A stretch of 43,370 nt of DNA from Reyranella sp. (lineage in GTDB: Bacteria; Pseudomonadota; Alphaproteobacteria; Reyranellales; Reyranellaceae). The DNA is taken from NCBI GenBank assembly GCA_022844015.1, contig JALHMO010000041.1, positions 1 through 43,370 of the forward strand, read 5' to 3'. Below, piece by piece: positions 19,358-27,394 of the stretch; position 1 is the first letter of the stretch, and each line of letters starts with the position of its first letter. A program made the translations under genes and the position numbers. The notes beneath the pieces are model-generated. The model searched no databases, had not been told where the DNA came from, and saw only the letters and a program-made list of their open reading frames with translations.

Positions 19358-20251
19358 TCAGCTGCCGACCACCGCCGCCACTTCCTCCGACGAGGTCCGA
19401 TAGACCTTGGTGGTCGAGAGGTCGGCGATCTTCTCGATGTTGTCGGCGACGTCCTCGACGGTGGGGGCGCGGCCGGCGATGCGCACGCCCGGCGCCTCGC
19501 GATACTCGATGCGCGCGAAGTAGCCGGCACCGGCGCTCCAGATCTCGCCGGTGCGCTGGCACTGCTCGCTGCAAAGGTAGGCGACCATCGGCGAGACGAA
19601 CGAGGGATCGAGCCTGGCCAGCATCTCGGGCGTCATCAGGCTCTCGGTCATGCGCGTGCCGGCGACCGGCGCCAGCGCGTTGATCAGCACGTTGTATTTC
19701 TGGCCCTCGAGGCGCAGCGCGTTCATGAAGCCCACCACCGCGAGCTTGGCGCCGCCATAGTTGGACTGGCCGAAATTGCCGTAGATGCCGGAGTTCGACG
19801 ACGTCACCACGACCCGGCCATAGGCCTTGGCGCGCATGATCGGCCAGGCGGCATGGGTGACATAGGCGGTGCCGAGGAAGTGCACCTTCACGACGAAATC
19901 GAAATCCTCGACCGTCATGTTGTGGAAGGTCTTGTCGCGCAGCACGCCGGCATTGTTGACGACGATGTCGACCGTGCCGAACGCGTCGACCGCGGTCTTG
20001 ACGATATTGGCCGCGCTCGTGGCCTCCGCCACCGAATCGTAGTTGGCGACGGCGCTGCCGCCGGCTGCCTCGATCTCCGCGACGACCTTGTCGGCGGCGG
20101 CGTGGTTTCCGCCCTTGCCGTCGACCGCGCCGCCCGGATCGTTCACCACCACCTTGGCGCCGCGCGAGGCCAGCAGCAGGGCATGGGCGCGGCCGAGGCC
20201 GTTGCCGGCGCCGGTGACGATGGCGACCCGGTTGTCGAAGCGGACTGTCAT
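19358..20251 (-). CDS. Short-chain dehydrogenase/reductase (SDR)
   Basis: The 297-residue oxidoreductase has the cofactor-binding TGAGNGLGRAHALLLASRGAKVVVND, the NNAG motif (VNNAGVLRDKTF), catalytic Ser in VTSSNSGIYGNFGQ and the YGGAK variant of the YxxxK site. The spacing after VVVND and the C-terminal extension resemble the hydroxyacyl-CoA dehydrogenase part of multifunctional beta-oxidation protein 2. It probably oxidises a 3-hydroxyacyl-CoA or another secondary alcohol. The ATG has GGGGAG upstream. It precedes the cyclase gene on the same strand. Confidence 0.92.
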   Translation of the reverse strand: MTVRFDNRVAIVTGAGNGLGRAHALLLASRGAKVVVNDPGGAVDGKGGNHAAADKVVAEIEAAGGSAVANYDSVAEATSAANIVKTAVDAFGTVDIVVNNAGVLRDKTFHNMTVEDFDFVVKVHFLGTAYVTHAAWPIMRAKAYGRVVVTSSNSGIYGNFGQSNYGGAKLAVVGFMNALRLEGQKYNVLINALAPVAGTRMTESLMTPEMLARLDPSFVSPMVAYLCSEQCQRTGEIWSAGAGYFARIEYREAPGVRIAGRAPTVEDVADNIEKIADLSTTKVYRTSSEEVAAVVGS

Positions 20252-20437
20252 TCTCGATCTCCCCTCGGCTCTCGCCCTGCTCTTGTTGCCCCGGCCTGGG
20301 GCCGGGCCGCTTATAGGGCCATCATCCCCGGCTATGGAATCCATTCCTGATCGGCATTTTCGCTTCACGCAGCCTGCGCCGATGCTCCGCCCATCACCGC
20401 GACCGCTCCGGCCGCGGCCTATCCGACGGAGATGCCC

Positions 20438-20902
20438 ATGTTTGCTCGCCCCGCCCTCGTTTCAACCCTCCTGCTCGCCGGGCTCGGCCTGGCCGGTCCC
20501 GCCCTTGCCGGCGAATGCCCGGCCGACAAGGTCAAGGCCGGTGCCGTGAAGCCGGTCACCCACGCGCCGAAGGGCGTGACCGACAAGGTCCTGTCGACGA
20601 TCGACCTTGCCGGCGAGAAGGTCGCGCTCAAGGGCCATCTGATGCGGGTCCGCAAGCTCGAGGTGCAGCCGGGCGGCATCGTGCCGTGGCACAGCCACGC
20701 CGAGCGGCCGGCGCTGATCTACATCGCGAGCGGCGAGATCGTCGAGCACGCCAGCAACTGCGCCGTGCCGATCCTGCACAAGGCCGGCGAGGTGGCGCGC
20801 GAGACCCATGCCACCCAGCACTGGTGGCAGAACGACGGCAAGGCCACGGTGGTGCTGCTGTCGTTCGACATCGCCGCCGACCCCAACGACCATCACATGT
20901 AG
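20438..20902 (+). CDS. Secreted cupin-domain protein
   Basis: The 154-residue protein begins with a clear signal peptide (MFARPALVSTLLLAGLGLAGPALAG) and then a single cupin barrel with the metal-binding pattern PGGIVPWHSHAERPALIYIASGE, followed by the second motif region around ETHATQHWWQNDG. A periplasmic location is expected. Function is unknown; small cupins of this kind bind metals or small ligands. The second ATG (20438) is preferred over the one six bases earlier because GACGGAG abuts the first ATG and is properly spaced for the second. Confidence 0.87.
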   Translation: MFARPALVSTLLLAGLGLAGPALAGECPADKVKAGAVKPVTHAPKGVTDKVLSTIDLAGEKVALKGHLMRVRKLEVQPGGIVPWHSHAERPALIYIASGEIVEHASNCAVPILHKAGEVARETHATQHWWQNDGKATVVLLSFDIAADPNDHHM

Positions 20903-20923
20903 CCGCCGGTCGAGGATCGAGCC

Positions 20924-22165
20924 ATGTCCGGTGTCCTGCGCGCGTTCACGATCGGCCTCACCGCCTTCCTGACCGTGGTCGATCTGTTCGCGACGCAGGC
21001 CATCCTGCCGGCGCTCGCGCGCGCCTACGCCGTGTCGCCGGCGGAGATGGGCTTCGCCGTCAATGCCACCACCATCGGCATGGCGGCCGGCGGCCTGGCT
21101 GTCGCCCTGCTCGGCCGATGGCTCGACCGGCGGCGCGGCATCCTCGCGAGCCTGGCGCTGCTCGCCGTGCCGACGGCGCTGCTCGCGACCATGCCCGACC
21201 TGCCATTGTTCACCCTGCTGCGCATCGCCCAGGGCGTCTGCATGTCGACCGCCTTCGCGCTCACGCTGGCCTATCTCGGCGAGCACACCAGCGCCGCCGA
21301 CACCGCCGGCGCCTTCGCCGCCTACATCACCGGCAACGTGGCGAGCAACCTCGTCGGCCGCCTGCTGGCGGCGGGCCTGGTCGATCACTGGGGGCTTGCC
21401 GCCAACTTCCATGTCTTCGCCGCGCTCAATCTCGCCGGCGCCGCGCTGGTCTGGTTCAGCGTCGAGCGCACGCCGCCGATGCGGCCGGCCGACATGAGCC
21501 ACGGCCACCCGCTCGACAGCTTCCTCGTCCATCTCGCCAGCCCGGCGCTGCGCGCCGCCTTCGCCATCGGCTTCCTCATCCTGTTCGCCTTCATCGGCAC
21601 CTTCACCTACGTGAACTTCGTGCTGGTGCGGCCGCCCTTCTCGGTCGGCATGATGATGCTGGGCGTCGTCTACCTCGTGTTCCTGCCGTCGATCGTCACC
21701 ACGCCGCTCGCCGGCAAGGTCGCGGCCCGCATCGGCACGCGCCCCGCCCTGTGGTCGGCTTTCGCGCTCGCCGCCGCTGGCCTGCCACTCCTGCTCGCCG
21801 GCACGCTCCCCGCCGTCCTCACGGGCCTCGCCCTGATCGCCGTCGGCACGTTCTTCGCCCAGGCCACTGCCACCGGCTTCGTCGGCCGCGCCGCTACTGT
21901 CGACCGCGGCGCCGCGAGCGGCCTCTACCTCGCCAGCTACTTCCTGGGTGGCCTCGCCGGCAGCGCCGTGCTGGGAATCCTGTTCGACCGCCTGGGCTGG
22001 AGCGCCTGCGTCGCCGGCATCGGTCTTTCCCTGGCGCTCGGCGCGCTGCTGTCGACGCGGCTGGTCGTGAGTCGGCCCAAGGCGCCGGTGCGCGACGAAC
22101 GCCAGCCGGCGCCCCTCCCGGCAGCCTTGTCCGAATGTCGTCGCGTGTCGCCTCGTAGGCCATGA
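20924..22165 (+). CDS. MFS transporter (DHA1-like)
   Basis: The 413-residue protein has around twelve hydrophobic segments. The MFS signature between helices 2 and 3 is recognisable as LLGRWLDRRRGILASLALL. It starts ITLTAFLTVV-like (TIGLTAFLTVVDLFATQAILPALARAY) and resembles YnfM/AraJ-type drug or sugar-efflux permeases in the inner membrane. Substrate unknown. It begins 21 bases after the cupin stop, so the two are probably cotranscribed. The C-terminal 35 residues are hydrophilic and Pro/Arg-rich and may be a non-native run-on. Confidence 0.88.
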   Translation: MSGVLRAFTIGLTAFLTVVDLFATQAILPALARAYAVSPAEMGFAVNATTIGMAAGGLAVALLGRWLDRRRGILASLALLAVPTALLATMPDLPLFTLLRIAQGVCMSTAFALTLAYLGEHTSAADTAGAFAAYITGNVASNLVGRLLAAGLVDHWGLAANFHVFAALNLAGAALVWFSVERTPPMRPADMSHGHPLDSFLVHLASPALRAAFAIGFLILFAFIGTFTYVNFVLVRPPFSVGMMMLGVVYLVFLPSIVTTPLAGKVAARIGTRPALWSAFALAAAGLPLLLAGTLPAVLTGLALIAVGTFFAQATATGFVGRAATVDRGAASGLYLASYFLGGLAGSAVLGILFDRLGWSACVAGIGLSLALGALLSTRLVVSRPKAPVRDERQPAPLPAALSECRRVSPRRP

Positions 22166-22301
22166 CCAGTGCGACAGGAACCTTGAGGCGCGTTTTGCTC
22201 TCATGAGTCGTTCGATCTGCGCCAAGGTGCGATCATGCTCCGCTTGCGCAGGCTCCGGCTTCGCCTTCATCTGACGACCTATCGACTGAGCGATTGATCT
22301 A

Positions 22302-22604
22302 TCAGGCGGCTCGTGCCGCAACGATCTTGCGACGCTGAGCGGCCGACAAGCTCTTGGTTGCCATCTTGAGATCATACCAGCTTTGCAAGTTCATCCAGAA
22401 CTCGGCGCTATTGCCAAAGTACAGCGCCAGTCTGACTGCGGTATCGGCGGTGATCCGTCGCCTGTCGCTGACAATCTCGGCGATTCGGTTGGACGATACG
22501 CCGATCGCCTGAGCCAGCTGACTCTGCGACAAGCCATACTCCGCGAGGAACTCATGCTTCAGCATATCCCCTGGTGTTACTGGAGCGTACTGAGCCTTAG
22601 CCAT
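22302..22604 (-). CDS. higA: HigA family antitoxin (addiction module HTH)
   Basis: The 100-residue protein has the HigA layout: PVTPGDMLKHEFLAEYGLSQSQLAQAIGVSSNRIAEIVSDRRRITADTAVRLALYFGNSAEFWMNLQSWYDL. It binds DNA through its Xre-type helix-turn-helix and should neutralise and autoregulate with HigB. It follows the higB remnant by eight bases, in the toxin-first order typical of higBA. A TTG at 22616 would overlap the higB stop; the ATG at 22604 fits family length. The antitoxin looks intact although the toxin is broken. Confidence 0.9.
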   Translation of the reverse strand: MAKAQYAPVTPGDMLKHEFLAEYGLSQSQLAQAIGVSSNRIAEIVSDRRRITADTAVRLALYFGNSAEFWMNLQSWYDLKMATKSLSAAQRRKIVAARAA

Positions 22605-22612
22605 GCCAGACC

Positions 22613-22886
22613 TCAATGATAATCAACGACACGTACATCGAACGCGTCACCGTCGACCCATCGGAACCCGCCATTGATCGTTGATTCGAATGGAATGGAA
22701 GCCATCGAGATTGCCATGCGGCTTCTCCAAGCGGTTGGCAGGTGGAATACGGAGATCCTGAAGCCGTGACGCAACGTGAACTGCAACCAGCTTGCGTTTC
22801 GCTCGATCGGCGAATCCATGGAAGCCGCGAACCTCTTCGTCCTCGAACAGCGCTCGTGTTCGGCGGTCGCCAAACGACTTGATCAT
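22613..22886 (-). pseudogene. higB: HigB-like (RelE superfamily) toxin, frame-disrupted
   Basis: Reading from the ATG at 22886, frame one gives MIKSFGDRRTRALFEDEE and on to GFHSIRINDQWR, then leaves the family sequence and stops at VPMGRR. The true C-terminus FRWVDGDAFDVRVVDYH continues in another frame and ends just before higA. HigB proteins normally have INDQWRICFRW here; the bases for two residues appear replaced by one base, a net loss of about five. The toxin is therefore probably dead, unless this is a sequencing error. Only the C-terminal strand is lost from the main reading frame. Confidence 0.85.
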
Positions 22887-23197
22887 CGCTACGCACGATA
22901 TCGCAACCCGCCCGGCGATCAACGATGCAGCTCATGTCAATCCCGTTGCCGGACGCCGCCAGATGCCACAGCCTGTTCCAGCGAGGCTCGTTCAAAGACC
23001 ATCCTCCTTTCGGCCATCGGCCGGGGCGACACTTGACCTCGGGTGAGCGCTCGACAGACCGCGGGTGGAACAGTTGCCCGACCGCACCATGGCCCCATGA
23101 ATTCGCAGTTCCGTCGTGCCGCACCTGCGCTCGGTTGGCTTTCGCCCGGTTTCAGCGTATCCACGGGGCCTACGCCAGCCGACCTACGCTGCCGGGC

Positions 23198-23245
23198 AGC
23201 TTCGGGAGGCCGGGCCAAACGACTCAACGCAGGCCGCCCGAAGCT
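23198..23245 (+). other. Long hairpin in the leader of the FAD oxidase gene
   Basis: AGCTTCGGG plus GGCC (23198-23211) pairs with GGCC plus CCCGAAGCT (23232-23245): 13 pairs with a single internal mismatch and a 20-base loop, ending 33 bases before the ATG. It may be an operator or an mRNA leader structure. The rest of the 390-bp gap 22887-23278 has no gene I can support. Confidence 0.45.
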
Positions 23246-23278
23246 CCGCTGGAGCGAAGGGGGATCAGGAGAACCGCA

Positions 23279-24682
23279 ATGGCCGCCCAGGCCCAGGCAA
23301 GAGCCCCCGAGGTCGATCTCACGGTCGCCGAGCTGAAGAAGCTCTTCGGCGAGCGCGTCAGCACCGCCCATGCCGTGCGCGAGCAGCACGGCAAGGACAT
23401 CTCGTTCCACGAGGCGCACCTGCCCGACGCGGTGGTGTTCGCCGAGTCGGCCGAGGAGGTGCAGCAGATCGTCCAGCTGTGCGCCCGCCACAAGACGCCG
23501 ATCATCGCCTTCGGCACGGGCACCTCGCTGGAGGGCCATATCAGCGCGCCGAACGGCGGCATCTCGCTCGACGTCAGCCGCATGAACCGGGTGCTGGCGG
23601 TCAACGAGGCCGACCTCGACGTCGTGGTTCAGCCCGGCGTGACGCGCAAGCAGCTCAACGAGTACATCCGCGCCACCGGCCTGTTCTTCCCGATCGATCC
23701 GGGCGCCGACGCCTCGATCGGCGGCATGACCAGCACGCGCGCCTCGGGCACCAACGCGGTGCGCTACGGCACCATGCGCGAGAACGTGCTGGCGCTGCAG
23801 GTCGTGACGTCGGACGGCCGCCTGATGCGGCTCGGCCGCCGCTCGCGCAAATCGTCGGCCGGCTACGACCTGGTGAAGCTGTTCGTCGGCTCGGAGGGCA
23901 CGCTCGGCATCATCACCGAGATCACCCTGCGCCTCTACGGCATCCCCGAATCGATGGTGTCGGCGACCTGCGCGTTCGACACGCTGGAAGGCGCGGTCGA
24001 CACGGTGATCCAGACCATCCAGTCGGGCATCCCGGTGGCGCGCATCGAGCTGATGGATACCGAGACGGTCGACACGGTGAACAAATATTCCAAGCTCGAC
24101 CTGCCCCTGAAGAGCACGCTGATGCTCGAGTTCCACGGCACCGAGGCCGGCACGAAGGAGCAGGCCGAGATGGTGCAGGCGCTCGCCGCCGAGAACGGCG
24201 GCAGCAACTTCGCCTGGACCGGCCAGGCCGAGGAGCGCAGCAGGATGTGGCAGGCGCGCCATGACGCGGCGTGGGCCGCCAAGTCGGCGAAGCCGGGCTG
24301 GGGCATGTGGGCGACCGACGTCTGCGTGCCGATCTCGCGGCTCGCCGAATGCATCCTCGAGACGCAGAAGGACATCGTCGCCAGCAAGATCTATGCGCCA
24401 ATCGTGGGCCACGTCGGCGACGGCAACTTCCATCTCACCATGATGGTCGACCCCGACGACCCGACCTACCTGCCGCGCGCCGAGGCGCTCAACGATCGCA
24501 TGGTGGCGCGCGCCCTGGCGCTCGGCGGCACCTGCACCGGCGAGCACGGCGTCGGCATCGGCAAGATCAAGTTCCTCTACGAGGAGCATGGCGAGGCGAT
24601 GTCGCTGATGCGCTCGATCAAGAAGGCGCTCGATCCCGACAACATCATGAACCCCGGCAAGATCCTCGGGCCGATCAACTGA
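23279..24682 (+). CDS. FAD-binding oxidase, D-lactate dehydrogenase (cytochrome) type
   Basis: The 467-residue protein has the FAD_binding_4 domain (PIIAFGTGTSLEGHISAPNGG, FFPIDPGADASIGGMTSTRASGTNAVRYGTMRENVL, LFVGSEGTLGIITEITLRL) and the C-terminal FAD-oxidase domain. The latter has the metal/substrate motifs VGHVGDGNFH and TGEHGVGIGKIKFL, and the NIMNPGKIL end. This is the DLD/GlcD family that oxidises D-lactate or related 2-hydroxyacids and passes electrons to the respiratory chain. The resemblance is closest to mitochondrial-type D-lactate dehydrogenase. The ATG has CAGGAG eight bases upstream, so the longer frame is rejected. Confidence 0.92.
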   Translation: MAAQAQARAPEVDLTVAELKKLFGERVSTAHAVREQHGKDISFHEAHLPDAVVFAESAEEVQQIVQLCARHKTPIIAFGTGTSLEGHISAPNGGISLDVSRMNRVLAVNEADLDVVVQPGVTRKQLNEYIRATGLFFPIDPGADASIGGMTSTRASGTNAVRYGTMRENVLALQVVTSDGRLMRLGRRSRKSSAGYDLVKLFVGSEGTLGIITEITLRLYGIPESMVSATCAFDTLEGAVDTVIQTIQSGIPVARIELMDTETVDTVNKYSKLDLPLKSTLMLEFHGTEAGTKEQAEMVQALAAENGGSNFAWTGQAEERSRMWQARHDAAWAAKSAKPGWGMWATDVCVPISRLAECILETQKDIVASKIYAPIVGHVGDGNFHLTMMVDPDDPTYLPRAEALNDRMVARALALGGTCTGEHGVGIGKIKFLYEEHGEAMSLMRSIKKALDPDNIMNPGKILGPIN

Positions 24683-24844
24683 GGGGCTTGGCCGGGGGCA
24701 GGGCCCGATCCGGTCGACGCGAGCGGCCAACGCCGCACGCGTCTCGCCGTCCGGATGAAGCACCTGTCCCGGCGCGGACCCTGACATGAACAACCACAGG
24801 ACAGGCGCCGGTCGCGCTCCGCGCGACGACTGTCGGGAGCCATC

Positions 24845-25534
24845 ATGAACGAGCAGTTGCTGTCGACGCTGTACACCGCCTCGACCTGGGTGATCCCCGC
24901 CTTGCTGGCGATCACGCTGCACGAAGCGGCGCACGCCTTCGTCGCTTCCAGGCGCGGCGACCCGACGGCCGAGCGGCTGGGCCGCGTCACCTTCAACCCG
25001 CTGAAGCACATCGACCCGTTCGGCACGATCCTGCTGCCAGGCATATTGCTGCTGACCCACGCGCCGTTCCTGTTCGGCTACGCCAAGCCGGTGCCGGTGA
25101 ACTTCCGCATGCTCAAGAATCCGCGGCAGGACATGGTGCTGGTGGCGGCCGCCGGCCCGGGCATCAACATCGTGCTCGCCCTGGCCGCCGGCGCGCTCGC
25201 CCATGCGGTGCCGCTGCTGCCGCCCGAGGCTACCCCGTGGGTGCTCGACAATCTCCGCAACACGATCCTGCTCAACGTCATCCTCGCCGTCTTCAACATG
25301 CTGCCGCTGCCGCCGCTCGACGGCGGGCGCGTCGCCGTCGGCCTGCTGCCCGACTTCCTGGCGGTGCCGCTCTCCAGGCTCGAGCCCTATGGCATGTTCA
25401 TCATCATCGGCCTGCTGTTCATCCTGCCGCTGATCGGCAGCCAGATCGGCGAGAACCTCAACGTCCTCAACTGGCTGCTGTCGGATGCCTTCGACGTCGT
25501 CATCCGGCTCGTGCTGCGGGTGACCGGCAACTGA
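24845..25534 (+). CDS. Site-2 protease family membrane metallopeptidase (M50)
   Basis: The 229-residue polytopic membrane protein has the zinc motif HEAAH (HExxH) in the first helix pair (ITLHEAAHAFVASRRGD) and the third zinc ligand in NMLPLPPLDGGRV. It also has the conserved PFGTILLPG and FGYAKPVPVNFRML stretches of the compact S2P-like group, and VLVAAAGPGINI. It should cut substrates within the inner membrane; no PDZ domain and no partner is visible. The ATG follows a GGGAG ribosome-binding site. No neighbour hints at a substrate. Confidence 0.92.
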   Translation: MNEQLLSTLYTASTWVIPALLAITLHEAAHAFVASRRGDPTAERLGRVTFNPLKHIDPFGTILLPGILLLTHAPFLFGYAKPVPVNFRMLKNPRQDMVLVAAAGPGINIVLALAAGALAHAVPLLPPEATPWVLDNLRNTILLNVILAVFNMLPLPPLDGGRVAVGLLPDFLAVPLSRLEPYGMFIIIGLLFILPLIGSQIGENLNVLNWLLSDAFDVVIRLVLRVTGN

Positions 25535-25584
25535 GCGGCGGCGAGCCTCGCGCGCCGGCCCACAAAGTAAAACGACGGTCCTTT

Positions 25585-25875
25585 CTTGCGGTCGGTGCGG
25601 TCGCTTGCGGTCGCAGCCTTTGGAATCAAGGGGTTGGACCGACCGCAAGCGACCGTTCGGCAAGGCCTCTTGCGGTCGCACCCGCCGTCTTGCGGTCGCA
25701 GCCGTCCGACGCCCGAACCGTCGCCGTGTCGCATCCCCCTGACTGGAGCGGCCGTGGAGATTGGGCCCGGAATCTTGCGTCACTTGCGTCATTGCGTCAT
25801 CGGCCTTTGAAATCAAGGGCTTGGTGGTGACGCACCCGCAAAGCGTTGCGTCGGTTACGGGTTGTCTTTGCGTCG
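25585..25875. repeat. Two paralogous word-repeat blocks around a common core
   Basis: Both blocks contain the core CTTTGRAATCAAGGGSTTGG (25617-25636 and 25805-25824). In front of it the first block has copies of TTGCGGTCG and the second has three copies of TTGCGTCA. Further copies follow the core in direct or inverted form (CCGCAAGCGACCG; TGACGCACCCGCAA). The two blocks share layout and core but use different repeated words. On the minus strand the second block reads as ...MTQVTQ..., so it might be decayed linker coding sequence; I cannot identify it. Together with the low-confidence ORF beside it, this fills the 550-bp gap before the mobile element. Confidence 0.6.
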
Positions 25876-25885
25876 GTGCCAGCAA

Positions 25886-26086
25886 TCAGGGTGAAGTCCT
25901 TCGAGGCGCGCGGAGATCGTCACGCCGGCTATCACGACGCCGCACGAGCGGGCAGAGCGGCCAGCGGCGTTGGCTCTCTTCTGCAGCCACGATCGTCTGT
26001 GCAATCACGTACGCTATCACAACACCGCGCGAGAGGTAGAAGGCCCAGCCGAACTGGCTCGCTCCTGCAGCCACGGCTTCGTGCAT
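25886..26086 (-). CDS. Hypothetical small protein, possible single membrane helix (doubtful)
   Basis: A 66-codon frame from an ATG encodes MHEAVAAGASQFGWAFYLSR followed by a hydrophobic run GVVIAYVIAQTIVA and a basic tail. The hydrophobic stretch could be one membrane helix. The ATG lies just outside the left end of the mobile element. There is no clear ribosome-binding site and I recognise no family, so it may be non-coding. Confidence 0.25.
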   Translation of the reverse strand: MHEAVAAGASQFGWAFYLSRGVVIAYVIAQTIVAAEESQRRWPLCPLVRRRDSRRDDLRAPRRTSP

Positions 26087-26087
26087 C

Positions 26088-26113
26088 AATTAGCGACTAT
26101 ATACTTGACGTAG
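26088..26113 (+). repeat. Left terminal inverted repeat of the IS1595-type element
   Basis: The 26 bases end in TATACTTGACGTAG and pair with 28764-28789. The outer 12 bases are AATTAGCGACTA here and GATTGGTGATTG at the other end (read inward). The five differences are all A/G or C/T changes. Confidence 0.75.
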
Positions 26114-26130
26114 CAGGCCCAGCCCCTAGA

Positions 26131-27062
26131 ATGGCCGGCATGAGCACCGCCGACCTGACCAACCCCATCTTCACCGACGAAACCGCCGCTCGCGAATACC
26201 TGGAGGCTCAGCGCTGGCCCGACCATGTGTCGTGCCCTCATTGCGGCTCGGTCGAGGGCATCACGAAGATGCAGGGCAAGAGCCATCGGCCGGGCCTGTA
26301 CCTGTGTGGCGCCTGCCGTGGCAACTTCAGCGTCACGGTAGGTACGGTCTACGAGCGCTCGCACATCCCGCTCCACAAGTGGCTGCTGGCTACGCATCTC
26401 ATGGCGTCCAGTAAGAAGGGCATCTCGGCGCACCAGCTGCACCGCGTGCTCGGCATCACCTACAAGAGTGCTTGGTTCATGGCCCATCGCATCCGCGAGG
26501 GAATGAAGCCGGCCACTCCTGAGCCCATGGGTGGCGCTGGCAAGAATGTCGAGGTTGACGAAACCGACATCGGTAAGAAGGCGGACGTTCCGAAGCGCCG
26601 TGGCCACCAGCACAAGCACACCGTCGTCACGCTGGTAGAGCGCGGCGGTGTCGCTCGCTCATTCCATGTCGACAAGGCCAGCGCCAAGCAGATCGGCCCG
26701 AACCTCGCCAAGCACATCCGCCCGGAGACCACGTTGCAGACGGACGAAGCCAGGCTCTACATCCAACTCGGCAAGGAGTTCGCCGAGCACCACAGCGTCA
26801 ACCATGTGTCGGACGAGTGGGTGCGCGGCACCGCTCACAGGGCTTCTACAGCGTGCTCAAGCGCGGCATGAAGGGCGTCTACCAGCATTGCGACGAACGC
26901 CACCTGCACCGCTACCTCGCGGAGTTCGATTTCCGCTACAGCAACCGCGCCAAGCTGGGCGTCAACGACAAGGACCGCGCCGACCGCGCCCTCAAGGGCA
27001 TCGTCTGCAAGCGCCTGATCTATCGGCGGACTACCGGGCAGAAAACCGCTTCGCTGGAGTAA
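26131..27062 (+). pseudogene. IS1595 family transposase, frame-disrupted
   Basis: The N-terminus has the family zinc ribbon (CPHCGS ... CGACRGNFSVTVGTVYERSHIPLHKW), then KKGISAHQLHRVLGITYKSAWFMAHRIREGM, and the DDE-type core with VEVDETDIGKK (first Asp) and TTLQTDEARLY (second Asp). After DEWVRG the frame fails and ends in STACSSAA. The C-terminus GFYSVLKRGMKGVYQHCDERHLHRYLAEFDFRYSNR continues in another frame to 27062. Relatives have an N-T-x-E segment between the histidine and GFYS that carries the third catalytic position. About 13 bases covering it are missing here, so the enzyme should be inactive. Start ATG 26131 (or 26140). Confidence 0.9.
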
Positions 27063-27071
27063 AGCGGGGTT

Positions 27072-27091
27072 GCGCCGCCTGATGGCGGCGC
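27072..27091. terminator. Hairpin between convergent transposase and passenger genes
   Basis: GCGCCGCC, loop TGAT, GGCGGCGC forms a perfect 8-bp G+C stem ten bases after the transposase stop. Only a short TT follows on the plus strand, so it is a weak intrinsic terminator; it could serve both convergent units. Confidence 0.55.
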
Positions 27092-27104
27092 TTCTCGATG
27101 AAAG

Positions 27105-27267
27105 CTAGAAACGCTCGCGGCAGAACGCAACGTAGTCGGCTTGGGCGTCATCCATGGCGCGCTTGTACGAGGTCAATGGTCTCGGCTTTGCGTGCCCTGT
27201 CGAAGCGCTTCACAGCCTCTTCACGACGCCGGAACACCTTGTCCCATTCGGAATATTCAGCGGTCAT
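27105..27267 (-). pseudogene. Small passenger ORF, probably frameshifted
   Basis: From the ATG at 27267 the frame reads MTAEYSEWDKVFRRREEAVK, then RFDRARKAETIDLVQARHG and stops. Shifting frame at the end gives MDDAQADYVAFCRERF before a stop at 27105, which looks like the natural continuation (charged, helical, no rare composition). I infer one protein of about 54 residues broken by a single-base indel. Its ATG overlaps the stop region of the preceding 45-residue ORF, as in a compact operon. Family not recognised. Confidence 0.4.
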
Positions 27268-27394
27268 CTTTCGGTGCCTTCTTGCGATTGAGGGGTGGTT
27301 GCTTCTTGGGTGACTTGGGTCGAGGCGGAGTCGCAAGCATCCGACGCACTACCGCCTCAAAGGCGGGATCCATTTTTTCAGGCTTCGCGTTCAT
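27257..27394 (-). CDS. Hypothetical 45-residue passenger protein
   Basis: The frame reads MNAKPEKMDPAFEAVVRRML, then ATPPRPKSPKKQPPLNRKKAPKDDR. The N-terminal half is a short amphipathic helix and the TPPRPKSPKK tail is basic and Pro-rich. I recall similar short ORFs with a ...TPPKP... motif beside mobile genes, but their function is unknown to me. It starts 17 bases inside the end of the DUF1828-like gene and overlaps the start of the next small ORF, so it is translationally embedded in the operon. Confidence 0.5.
   Translation of the reverse strand: MNAKPEKMDPAFEAVVRRMLATPPRPKSPKKQPPLNRKKAPKDDR

Noticed and set aside
20336..20347. Small palindrome GGAATCCATTCC between the SDR and cupin genes
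   Set aside because: Only five pairs per side and no second copy; too weak to call an operator.
22166..22270. Possible minus-strand start MKAKPEPAQAEHDRTLAQIE after higA
   Set aside because: The first 35 residues look protein-like, but the frame then runs antisense through the transporter with no stop; at most a remnant.
25585..25875. CRISPR array or tRNA/attachment site
   Set aside because: Repeats are short (8-10 bases), irregularly spaced and partly inverted; no tRNA fold was found.
22937..25885. 982-codon minus-strand frame across the FAD oxidase and M50 genes
   Set aside because: Both genes on the plus strand have clear motifs and ribosome-binding sites; the minus frame is low-complexity.
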